Below are positions 1-8,345 of a stretch of DNA of 10,693 nt, one piece after another (position 1 is the stretch's first letter; the number at the start of each line of letters is the position of its first letter). The translations under genes were made by a program, and so were the position numbers. Origin of the DNA: Geobacter sp. (lineage in GTDB: Bacteria > Desulfobacterota > Desulfuromonadia > Geobacterales > Pseudopelobacteraceae); assembly GCA_027346925.1 (NCBI GenBank), contig DAIERH010000066.1, positions 1 through 10,693 on the forward strand, in the 5' to 3' direction. Under the pieces are notes generated by a model. The model was not told the origin of the DNA. It saw nothing but the letters and a program-made list of their open reading frames with translations, and did no database searches.

Positions 1-165
1 TCCCGCCGGATGGCCGGGAAGGCCCTGGCCCATGTGCCGCTGGTGGACCACGTGTTCCTGAAGGGGGACATAAAGGACCTGAAGTTCAACGACGTTATCG
101 TGCAGAAGGACAAGCTCTCCATCCAGGTCTACACCGAGGGGGAATCGGCCATTATTTTCCAGTAA
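1..165 (+). CDS. C-terminal fragment of an unrecognised protein
   Basis: Frame 1 is open from the window edge to a TAA stop and gives the last 54 residues of a protein whose start lies outside the window. The fragment reads as alternating polar and hydrophobic beta-strand-like stretches (HVPLVDHVFLKGDIKDL, then DKLSIQVYTEGESAIIF) with no transmembrane segment or catalytic motif. The codons are GC-rich like those of the downstream genes, which supports real coding. The strand pattern is reminiscent of the C-terminus of DUF4403-type beta-rich proteins, but that is only an impression and I assign no function. A gap of about 200 nt and a terminator-like hairpin separate it from rimP, so it is probably not part of the same operon. 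Confidence 0.6.
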   Translation, partial: SRRMAGKALAHVPLVDHVFLKGDIKDLKFNDVIVQKDKLSIQVYTEGESAIIFQ

Positions 166-262
166 AGCAGAGGGATCGGCGGCTCAATCCGCTTTGCGGC
201 GAAAAGAACCGACTCCCGGCGAGGGATGGGGGAATTTATGAAAAAATCCCCTGAAAAAATGG

Positions 263-291
263 TTGCTTTTTCCGGACTGACATGATAAAAA
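263..291 (+). promoter_or_regulatory. Weak candidate promoter for the rimP-nusA operon
   Basis: TTGCTT (263-268) and TAAAAA (286-291) are separated by 17 nt in the only AT-rich stretch upstream of rimP. An alternative -10, TAAAAT at 296-301, has no well-spaced -35. Transcription from here would start around 298, just before the hairpin at 315-341, and so would have to read through it. The match is modest and rests on the sequence alone. Confidence 0.25.
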
Positions 292-314
292 ACCATAAAA
301 TTTATGTTCACTTG

Positions 315-344
315 AAAAGTGAGCTCGCAAGGCTCGCTTTTTTT
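315..344 (+). terminator. Intrinsic terminator or attenuator before rimP
   Basis: AAAAGTGAGC (315-324) pairs with GCTCGCTTTT (332-341), a 10-bp stem with one T-G wobble and a 7-nt loop. A T-run follows directly (338-344), and further T-rich sequence reaches 355. This is the form of a rho-independent terminator. It lies only about 26 nt before the rimP start, leaving little room for a promoter after it. It could end the upstream transcript, or act as an attenuator that part of the operon transcripts read through. The second reading is inference; NusA-dependent control of rimP-nusA leaders is known in other bacteria. Confidence 0.7.
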
Positions 345-369
345 ATTTCTTTTTTCGGAAAAAATGGTT

Positions 370-855
370 ATGGCACTGCACAAGGACGACATCTGCGAGC
401 GGGTAAGCGCCATCGCCCAACCGATCCTCGACGCGCTCCGGCTGGAACTGGTTGAGATCGAGTTCAAGCGCAGCGGCAGGGAGGCGATACTCCGCCTGTT
501 CATCGACAAGGAGGGGGGCGTCACCCTGGACGACTGCGCCGACGTCAGCCGCGAGCTGTCGCTGGTTCTGGACGTGGAGGACTTCATCCCCTGCGCCTAC
601 AACCTGGAGGTCTCCTCTCCGGGGCTCGACCGCCCGCTCAAGACCCCGGCGGATTACGAGCGCTTCACGGGCCGGCTGATCAAGGTCCGCACCTACGAGC
701 CCTTCTGCGACGATGACGGCAACAAGCGCAAGACCTTTCTCGGTACCCTGGAAGGACTCACCGACGGTGTGGTCAGGATGAGGCTGACCGAGGGGCAGAC
801 CGCGGCCATCCCGCTGGAGCGGGTGGCCAAGGCAAACCTGGAGTTCGAGTTTTAG
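370..855 (+). CDS. rimP: Ribosome maturation factor RimP
   Basis: This 161-residue protein is required for late maturation of the 30S subunit, binding near the S12 region of the pre-30S particle. The sequence shows the two-domain RimP layout. The N-terminal alpha-beta domain includes LELVEIEFKRSGREAILRLF, then DDCADVSRELS, and the family hallmark EVSSPGLDRPL at residues 80-90. The C-terminal SH3-like barrel includes FTGRLIKVRT and later KTFLGTLEGL. The length is normal for the family. I chose ATG 370 because GGAA at 357-360 is 9 nt upstream. ATG 364 would add two residues and has only 3 nt of spacing, and the in-frame GTG at 319 lies inside the terminator stem. It is the first gene of the cluster, and nusA follows after 45 nt. 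The identification is firm; the exact start is less so. Confidence 0.95.
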   Translation: MALHKDDICERVSAIAQPILDALRLELVEIEFKRSGREAILRLFIDKEGGVTLDDCADVSRELSLVLDVEDFIPCAYNLEVSSPGLDRPLKTPADYERFTGRLIKVRTYEPFCDDDGNKRKTFLGTLEGLTDGVVRMRLTEGQTAAIPLERVAKANLEFEF

Positions 856-886
856 ACGAAAAAAACTGATTTCTATATGAGTCGGC

Positions 887-893
887 AAGGAGA
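887..893 (+). promoter_or_regulatory. Shine-Dalgarno site that sets the nusA GTG start
   Basis: AAGGAGA is placed 7 nt before GTG 901. The upstream in-frame ATG 877 has only A- and T-rich sequence before it and no Shine-Dalgarno match. The site therefore selects the GTG. Confidence 0.75.
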
Positions 894-900
894 AGCAACC

Positions 901-2106
901 GTGGAAACGACAATCAGCATCAAACATGCCATTGAGCAGATCGTCAAGGAAAAGGGGATCGACCGGCAGGTGGTACTGGAGGCCATGGAACAGGCGGTGT
1001 TGACCGCGGCCAACAAGAAGTACCGCAATACCCGTGATCTTGAGGCACGCTACAACCCGGACACCGGCGAGGTGGAGCTGTTCGAGTTCGTGACCGTGGT
1101 TGACGAGGTGCAGGACTCCTACAAGGAGATCGATCTGGAGGAGGCCCGCGAGATCGACCCGGACGTGGAGATCGGCGACTCGCTGGGCGAGAAGCTCGAC
1201 GCCAGCGGCTTCAGCCGCATCGCGGCCCAGACCGCCAAGCAGGTCATCATCCAGAAGGTGCGCGAGGCGGAACGGGAGACGATCTTCAACGAGTACAGCG
1301 ACCGCCAGTGGGAGATCATCACCGGCATGGTGCGGCGCTTCGAAAAGGGCGACCTGCTGGTGGACCTGGGAAGGGCCGAGGCGGTGCTCCCCTCCAAGGA
1401 GCAGATGCCGCGCGAGGTCTACCGTCCCGGCGACCGTCTCCGGGCCATTATCACCGAGATCCGCATGACCACCAAGGGGCCCCAGATCATCCTGTCCCGC
1501 ACCCATCCCAGCATGCTGGCCAAGCTGTTCGAGGCCGAGGTTCCCGAGATCGCCGAGGGGATCGTGGAGATCAACGCCATTGTGCGCGATCCCGGCAGCC
1601 GCGCCAAGATCGCCGTGTCGTCCAACGACTCGGACGTGGATCCGGTGGGTGCCTGTGTCGGCATGCGCGGCGCCCGGGTCCAGAACGTGGTCTCCGAGCT
1701 GCGCGGCGAGAAGATCGACATCATCCCCTGGTCCGAGGACATCGCCCGTTTTGCCTGCAATGCCCTGTCGCCGGCCCAGGTCTCCAAGGTGTTCGTGGAC
1801 GAGGAAAACCGCACCCTTGAGGTGGTGGTGGCCGATGACCAGCTTTCCCTGGCCATCGGCAAGCGCGGACAGAACGTCAGCCTGGCTGCCCGCCTGACCG
1901 GTTGCCGCATCGACATCAAGAGCGAATCCAAGGCCGCCGAGGCCGAGTTGCAGGAGTACGCCTCCTTTGACGGCACCGAAGCGGAGGCAGCCCCCGAGGA
2001 GACGGAGGCCGACACCGAAGCCGGCGTTGAAACCGGGATCGAGGCCGGCGGTGAGGCCGTTGTTGAGGCCGTTGCCGAGCCTGCTGCAGAAAAGCCGGAG
2101 GAGTAG
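901..2106 (+). CDS. nusA: Transcription termination/antitermination factor NusA
   Basis: NusA binds RNA polymerase and nascent RNA and modulates pausing, termination and antitermination. The protein is 401 residues from GTG 901, a start chosen for its Shine-Dalgarno sequence; starting at ATG 877 would add eight. Residues 1 to about 130 form the polymerase-binding N-terminal domain (IKHAIEQIVKEKGIDRQVV). An S1 domain spans about 137-203 (GMVRRFEKGDLLVDLGRAE). KH1 carries GMRG at 254-257 and KH2 carries GKRG at 320-323. From about residue 346 the protein is a low-complexity acidic tail rich in Glu, Ala and Gly, about 55 residues long. It takes the place of the two folded acidic repeats of the E. 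coli protein, which is usual outside Gammaproteobacteria. The next gene starts 9 nt after the stop, so the two are very likely co-transcribed. Confidence 0.97.
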   Translation: METTISIKHAIEQIVKEKGIDRQVVLEAMEQAVLTAANKKYRNTRDLEARYNPDTGEVELFEFVTVVDEVQDSYKEIDLEEAREIDPDVEIGDSLGEKLDASGFSRIAAQTAKQVIIQKVREAERETIFNEYSDRQWEIITGMVRRFEKGDLLVDLGRAEAVLPSKEQMPREVYRPGDRLRAIITEIRMTTKGPQIILSRTHPSMLAKLFEAEVPEIAEGIVEINAIVRDPGSRAKIAVSSNDSDVDPVGACVGMRGARVQNVVSELRGEKIDIIPWSEDIARFACNALSPAQVSKVFVDEENRTLEVVVADDQLSLAIGKRGQNVSLAARLTGCRIDIKSESKAAEAELQEYASFDGTEAEAAPEETEADTEAGVETGIEAGGEAVVEAVAEPAAEKPEE

Positions 2107-2115
2107 CCAACGGTA

Positions 2116-2723
2116 ATGCCGCGGCAGATACAACATGAAACGCCGCAACGGAGTTGCCTTGGCTGCCGTGAGCCACGGGACAAGGGCGATCTGCTTCGTT
2201 TCGTGCTGTCGCCCCAGGGCGAGGTGGTTCCCGATCTGGACGGGAAATTGCCCGGGCGGGGGGCATATACCTGCCTCAGCCCCGCCTGCCTCGCCGCGGC
2301 GTGCCGGCAGCGCCAGTTCGGCCGCGCCTTCAAGCGTGAGGTGATCGCGGCTCCCGCCGAGGAGATGGTCGCCCTGGTGCGGCGCCTGATGCGTGATCGC
2401 GTCCTGGGCTGCCTCGGGCTGGCCAATCGGGCCGGTAAGATCGTGTCGGGAGGCTCGCTGGTCAGCGATGCCATTCGCGGCGCCAACAAGCCGGGACTGG
2501 TCCTTGTGGCAACGGATGTTTCGGAGGCCATAGGCGAGCGGATCGAGACGCTGGCCGATGTTCACCGCATACCCCGGCTACGGGTCATGACAAAGGATGA
2601 TTTTGGAGCAATACTCGGCAAGGCGCCTCGCAGCGCGGTTGCGGTGAGACCCGGCGGGTTCGTGAAACAGCTTGCCACAATGATCGAACGATATAGAAAC
2701 TTCCTGGGGGAGGTGCAGGTTTT

Positions 2724-2727
<4 letters not shown>
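2116..2727 (+). CDS. ylxR: YlxR (DUF448) RNA-binding protein fused to an L7Ae-like domain
   Basis: This 203-residue protein joins two small nucleic-acid-binding modules. Residues about 10-80 are a YlxR domain: RSCLGCRE with C14 and C17, LLRFVLSPQGEVVPDLDGKL, and the hallmark PGRGAY at 46-51 followed by further cysteines (TCLSPACLAAAC) and QFGRAF. Residues about 92-190 resemble the L7Ae/YlxQ fold: RVLGCLGLANRAGKIVSGG, then PGLVLVATDVSEA. In Firmicutes ylxR and ylxQ are separate neighbours in the nusA-infB operon; here they form one chain, an arrangement I believe recurs in Proteobacteria. The function is not well settled; YlxR has been linked to rnpB expression and RNase P in some bacteria. 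A GGAGGAG at 2097-2103 lies 12 nt before the ATG, rather far. The stop overlaps the infB start as ATGA, so translation of the two is probably coupled. Confidence 0.9.
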
Positions 2728-5384
<2,657 letters not shown>

Positions 5385-5392
5385 AAACGGTC

Positions 5393-5491
5393 TTTTTCCG
5401 CCCTGGCTGCGTAAGTCTTCGGTCTTACTTGTGCGGCGTAGCGCTGCTACGCCTCCGCGCAATCCCTCGACAGCCTTGCCAGGACGAAAAA
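5393..5491. repeat. Palindromic REP/MITE-like element between infB and rbfA
   Basis: The gap holds a nested palindrome. The outer arms TTTTTCCGCCCTGGC (5393-5407) and GCCAGGACGAAAAA (5478-5491) are imperfect inverted repeats of about 14 bp. Inside are two hairpins. In the first, GTAAG (5411-5415) pairs with CTTAC (5424-5428) and is capped by a CTTCGG tetraloop motif. In the second, GGCGTAGC (5435-5442) pairs perfectly with GCTACGCC (5446-5453) around a 3-nt loop. The T-run on the left and the A-run on the right would make a terminator-like structure when read on the minus strand. Its shape suggests a dispersed intergenic repeat, but only one copy is visible here. It carries no gene; the rbfA frame is open through its right part from GTG 5431 by chance. 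Confidence 0.65.
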
Positions 5492-5523
5492 ATCCTCGTT
5501 TCTGGAGAGAATACACGTACTAT

Positions 5524-5898
5524 ATGCAACACAAACGTTCCGAAAAGGTCGCCGAGACCATCCATGAGACCATCTCGTCCATCCTGGCCAGGGGGCTGAA
5601 CGACCCCCGCATCGGGTTCGTCACCATCACCGCGGTGGAGGTGACCGACGACCTGCACCTGGGGCGCGTCTTCTTCACGGTGATCGGCGACGACCAGGCC
5701 AAGAAAAGCAGCGAGGCCGGGCTCAACAGCGCCAAGGGCTACATCCGCAAGGAGCTGGGCCGGGTCCTGACCATGCGCTACGTGCCAGATCTCGTGTTCA
5801 AGTACGACCATTCGCAGGAGTACGGCGGCCGGATTGACTCTATCCTCAGGGAGATCGACGCGGGGCATGACGGAGACGATTCAAAGCATAGTACGTGA
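5524..5898 (+). CDS. rbfA: 30S ribosome-binding factor RbfA
   Basis: RbfA binds the pre-30S particle and helps process the 5' end of 16S rRNA; mutants elsewhere are cold-sensitive. The 124-residue protein has the KH-like RbfA fold. An N-terminal helix, KRSEKVAETIHETISSIL, is followed by the conserved DPRIGFVTITAVEVTDDL at about 25-42. Then come VFFTVIGDD, the helix KGYIRKELGRVL, and the family signature RYVPDLVFKYDHS. A short charged tail ends the chain. ATG 5524 fits the family N-terminus. The nearest Shine-Dalgarno match, GGAGA at 5504-5508, is about 15 nt away, unusually far. The frame stays open upstream to 5431, but that part is the palindromic element and does not look like RbfA. The 3' end overlaps nrnA by 32 nt, so translation is probably coupled. 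Confidence 0.95.
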   Translation: MQHKRSEKVAETIHETISSILARGLNDPRIGFVTITAVEVTDDLHLGRVFFTVIGDDQAKKSSEAGLNSAKGYIRKELGRVLTMRYVPDLVFKYDHSQEYGGRIDSILREIDAGHDGDDSKHST

Positions 5899-6826
5899 AA
5901 TAGGCCGTAACAGGTCCTTTCTGGTGACCTCCCACGAGGGGCCGGACGGCGATGCCGTCGGGTCCTCGCTGGCGCTGGCGTCGTTTTTGCGCGGGATCGG
6001 CAAGGAGGTCTGCGTCCATCTGCAGGACCCGGTCCCCGAACTGTACGCCTTCCTGCCTGGCGCCGACAGCGTCCAGGCCCATATCCCCGACCAAAAATTC
6101 GATGTGGCCTTTGTGCTGGACATCGGCGAGTTGCGCCGGGCAGGCGCGGAGTTCTGCGCCTTCACGCGCATCGGGACGCTCGTCAACCTGGACCACCACC
6201 TGGGGTGCGAACAGTTCGGCGCCTTTAACCTGATCGATTCCACCGCCGCCGCCACCGGCGTGCTGGTGTACCGCATAGCCGCGGCCCTCGGCTTTGAGTT
6301 CAATTTTGAAACAGCCCTCTGCCTGTATGTGGCCATCATCACCGATACCGGTTCGTTCCGCTATTCCAACTCCAATCGCGAGGCTTTCTCCATTGCCGGC
6401 CAGATGATCGCCTGCGGCGTGAATGCCTGGGATGTGGCCGAGAAGCTCTACGAGAATCAGCCGCGCAGGCGCCTGGAACTCCTGGCCCTGACCCTGCCCA
6501 CCCTGGAGGTGATCAAGGAGGGGCAGGCCGCTTCGGTGACCGTCACCCTCGACATGTACGCCCGGTCCGGCGCCGACGCCGAGTTGACGGACGGATTCGT
6601 CAATTATCCCCGTTCCATCCGCGGGGTGGAGGTGGCCATCTTCTTCCGCCAGGTGGATGAGCGCAGATACAAGGTCGGCTTCCGCTCCAAGGGCAAGGTC
6701 AATGTGGCCGCCTTTGCCGCCGGCCTCGGCGGCGGCGGTCATCACAACGCCGCCGGCTGCACGGTGGACGGCACCCTCGACGAGGTCAAGTCCAAGGTCT
6801 ACGGCCTCGTGGAATCCACCCTTTGA
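5867..6826 (+). CDS. nrnA: DHH-family nanoRNase / pAp phosphatase NrnA
   Basis: This is a DHH-DHHA1 phosphoesterase of the NrnA type, which degrades two- to five-nucleotide RNAs from the end of RNA decay and can remove the 3' phosphate of pAp. At 319 residues it is the usual length. Metal-binding motifs are intact: HEGPDGDA with D27 and D29, D85 in FVLDIGE, the DHH triad at 109-111, and D160 in ITDTGSFRYSN. The DHHA1 substrate-binding motif GGGGHH lies at 288-293. I start it at ATG 5867, within the end of rbfA, because MTETIQSIVREI is the expected first helix; an upstream GTG at 5834 would only add residues encoded by the rbfA overlap. It overlaps truB by four bases. It shares the cluster with pnp, whose products it could finish degrading. 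Confidence 0.92.
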   Translation: MTETIQSIVREIGRNRSFLVTSHEGPDGDAVGSSLALASFLRGIGKEVCVHLQDPVPELYAFLPGADSVQAHIPDQKFDVAFVLDIGELRRAGAEFCAFTRIGTLVNLDHHLGCEQFGAFNLIDSTAAATGVLVYRIAAALGFEFNFETALCLYVAIITDTGSFRYSNSNREAFSIAGQMIACGVNAWDVAEKLYENQPRRRLELLALTLPTLEVIKEGQAASVTVTLDMYARSGADAELTDGFVNYPRSIRGVEVAIFFRQVDERRYKVGFRSKGKVNVAAFAAGLGGGGHHNAAGCTVDGTLDEVKSKVYGLVESTL

Positions 6827-7734
6827 TCAACGGTTTCATCATCATCGACAAACCGGCCGGCATCACCTCCCACGACGTGGTGAGCCGGGTGCGCCGCATC
6901 CTCGGCACCCGCAAGGTGGGCCATACCGGCACCCTCGATCCCTTTGCCACCGGGGTGTTGCCCGTGGCGGTCAACGAGGGAACCAAGGTCATCCCGTTCC
7001 TGGACGAAGGGGTCAAGCGCTACGAGGCGCTGCTGCGGCTCGGGGTTGCCACCGATACCCTGGACATCACCGGAAGCGTGCTCCGTGAGGCGAACTGGTC
7101 TTCGGTCTGCAAAGCGCAATGTGCGGCAACCCTGGCACGATTCACCGGCACCATCAGTCAGATCCCTCCCATGTATTCGGCCATCAAGCAGGGCGGCCAG
7201 CCGCTCTACAAGCTGGCCCGCCAGGGGGTGGAGGTGGAACGGCCACCGCGCCGCGTCGAGATCCATTCCCTTGAGCTGAGCTCCTTCGAGCCCCCGTTGG
7301 TCGCCATCGGCGTGACCTGCTCCCGCGGGACCTATGTGCGCTCCCTGGCGGACGACATCGGAGCCGCGTTGGGGTGTGGCGCGACCCTGCAGGAACTGCG
7401 CAGGACAGCCAGCGGGCCGTTCGCCATTGCGGCGGCCGTCACCCTCGGACAGCTCGAAGAGGCAACAGCCGACGGAAGCATCGAGCAGCTGTGCGTTTCC
7501 CCGTACGCGGCACTCGATCACCTGACGGACATCCCCCTTGCCGGCGACGGCCTGATCAAGGTCCGCCACGGCAGGTCCCCCCAGTGGGAGGACACGGGTT
7601 TGGCCCAGCCCGTGGTCTGCGGCCGACCGGAGTTGGCGCGGCTTTCCCATGGCGGAGAACTGGTGGCGGTCGGACAGCTCGTGCCAATGGCCGGCACCTG
7701 CCCCCGCATCGTCGTAAAGCGGGTCTTTGCGTGA
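6823..7734 (+). CDS. truB: tRNA pseudouridine(55) synthase TruB
   Basis: TruB converts U55 in the T-loop of tRNAs to pseudouridine and also helps tRNA folding. The 303-residue protein begins with the family signature NGFIIIDKPAGITSHDVV. The catalytic motif is HTGTLDPFATGVLPV, with the nucleophilic aspartate at D39. Later conserved blocks are ATDTLDITGSV, QIPPMYSAIKQGGQPLYKLAR and SRGTYVRSLADDIGAALG. The C-terminal part (about 245-303), with GDGLIKVRHGR and later VAVGQLVPM, looks like a small PUA-type domain. The only start that fits is TTG 6823, whose TTGA overlaps the nrnA stop. No ATG or GTG is available at the conserved N-terminus, so a rare TTG start with coupled translation is likely. 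A gap of 229 nt separates it from rpsO. Confidence 0.96.
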   Translation: MINGFIIIDKPAGITSHDVVSRVRRILGTRKVGHTGTLDPFATGVLPVAVNEGTKVIPFLDEGVKRYEALLRLGVATDTLDITGSVLREANWSSVCKAQCAATLARFTGTISQIPPMYSAIKQGGQPLYKLARQGVEVERPPRRVEIHSLELSSFEPPLVAIGVTCSRGTYVRSLADDIGAALGCGATLQELRRTASGPFAIAAAVTLGQLEEATADGSIEQLCVSPYAALDHLTDIPLAGDGLIKVRHGRSPQWEDTGLAQPVVCGRPELARLSHGGELVAVGQLVPMAGTCPRIVVKRVFA

Positions 7735-7870
7735 CGTTTCAGGCCTGATTCACGACATGGGCGCCGATCACTCGACACGGGCGGCATGGAGCGGCACGGC
7801 TGGCGATTGACGCCGTCATTTTGCTCGTTACGCCCTCCAGGCGTCACGGATCCAGGTGTAAGCTTATTGC

Positions 7871-7899
7871 TTTACAAGGTTCTGGTCATGTGTTATAAA
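7871..7899 (+). promoter_or_regulatory. Strong sigma70-type promoter for rpsO
   Basis: TTTACA (7871-7876) and TATAAA (7894-7899) are exactly 17 nt apart. A TGT just before the -10 adds the extended -10 motif. It is the best promoter in the window. Transcription would begin near 7906, giving a leader of about 58 nt. The sequence before it, 7735-7870, holds only a 7-bp inverted repeat (TGACGCC 7808-7814, GGCGTCA 7840-7846) and nothing else I can name. Confidence 0.75.
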
Positions 7900-7910
7900 A
7901 TTTAGCTCAC

Positions 7911-7963
7911 GGTATCTTGGAAAACTGTGTGGATACACAGATACACGAAAGGAGGTGTTGGCA
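7911..7963 (+). promoter_or_regulatory. Structured rpsO leader, candidate S15 autoregulatory RNA
   Basis: CTGTGT (7925-7930) pairs perfectly with ACACAG (7935-7940) around GGAT. GTATC (7912-7916) can pair with GATAC at 7940-7944, enclosing that hairpin. GATACAC is directly repeated (7932-7938, 7940-7946). The second copy offers ACAC (7943-7946), which can instead pair with GTGT (7955-7958) and place most of the Shine-Dalgarno sequence in the loop. Competing pairings of this kind suit translational control. S15 controls its own mRNA through unrelated leaders in several bacterial groups; that this leader does so is inference. Confidence 0.4.
7948..7955 (+). promoter_or_regulatory. Consensus Shine-Dalgarno site that sets the rpsO GTG start
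   Basis: AAAGGAGG ends 8 nt before GTG 7964, ideal spacing. The in-frame GTG at 7955 overlaps the site itself and TTG 7958 is only 2 nt away, so GTG 7964 is preferred. Confidence 0.8.
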
Positions 7964-8230
7964 GTGCTGGCAACCGAAAAGAAACAGGAAATCATCAACG
8001 CGTTCAAATCCCATGACAGCGACACAGGTTCTCCGGAGGTGCAGATCGCAATTCTCACCGAGCGGATCACCTATCTCACCGAGCACTTCAAGATTCACAA
8101 AAAGGACCACCACAGCCGGAGAGGGCTTCTGAAACTCGTCGGCCAGAGGAGGCGCCTTCTGGACTACCTCAAAGGCAAGGAGCTGGACAGGTACAAGAAG
8201 GTCATCGAGCGACTCGGCATACGCAGGTAA
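7964..8230 (+). CDS. rpsO: 30S ribosomal protein S15
   Basis: S15 is a primary 16S rRNA-binding protein that nucleates the central domain of the 30S subunit. From GTG 7964 it has 88 residues, the family norm. The sequence is typical: DSDTGSPEVQIAILTERITY, then FKIHKKDHHSRRGLLKLVGQ, which holds the conserved HHSRRGL rRNA-binding turn, then RRRLLDYLK and the C-terminal RYKKVIERLGIRR. It has its own strong promoter at 7871-7899 and a structured leader, so it can be expressed apart from the genes before it. Two hairpins follow it, and pnp is the next gene, the same rpsO-pnp pairing as in E. coli. Confidence 0.97.
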   Translation: MLATEKKQEIINAFKSHDSDTGSPEVQIAILTERITYLTEHFKIHKKDHHSRRGLLKLVGQRRRLLDYLKGKELDRYKKVIERLGIRR

Positions 8231-8235
8231 TGGAG

Positions 8236-8267
8236 GGCAATATACCCGCCCGTGTGGGTATATTGCC
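8236..8267 (+). terminator. Perfect 12-bp hairpin after rpsO
   Basis: GGCAATATACCC (8236-8247) pairs fully with GGGTATATTGCC (8256-8267) around an 8-nt loop, 5 nt after the rpsO stop. The following sequence is T-rich but interrupted (GTTTCCGTTTC), so termination may be weak. It could instead protect the rpsO mRNA 3' end or be a processing site. Confidence 0.6.
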
Positions 8268-8296
8268 GTTTCCGTTTCTCGTATGCTCGTTTTTTG

Positions 8297-8328
8297 AAAG
8301 AGGGCTTTTTTGGCCCTTTTATTTTTTT
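8297..8328 (+). terminator. Intrinsic terminator between rpsO and pnp
   Basis: AAAGAGGGC (8297-8305) pairs with GCCCTTTT (8313-8320) with one bulged G, followed by ATTTTTTT (8321-8328). It is the better terminator of the two after rpsO. pnp therefore depends either on readthrough or on a promoter between 8329 and 8480; I find no convincing one there. Confidence 0.75.
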
Positions 8329-8345
8329 GTTGGGGACGTGGGTAG

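Noticed and set aside
228..251. Hairpin from GGGGA and TCCCC upstream of rimP
   Set aside because: Only five base pairs with a 13-nt loop; too weak to call.
319..369. GTG 319 as the rimP start
   Set aside because: It sits inside the terminator stem and would encode the T-run as a Leu/Phe string not found in RimP.
877..900. ATG 877 as the nusA start
   Set aside because: No Shine-Dalgarno sequence lies before it, while GTG 901 has a strong one; the extra eight residues do not fit the family N-terminus.
343..2565. 740-codon open frame on the minus strand
   Set aside because: It lies opposite rimP, nusA and ylxR, which are certain. Its protein is rich in His, Leu, Gly and Asp, as expected from the complement of GC-rich codons, and has no recognisable domain.
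5431..5523. Extended rbfA starting within the palindromic element
   Set aside because: The extra residues come from the hairpin region and do not resemble RbfA, which normally begins near MQHKRSEKVAE.
7808..7846. Terminator after truB
   Set aside because: TGACGCC and GGCGTCA form only a 7-bp inverted repeat with a 25-nt loop and no T-run follows.
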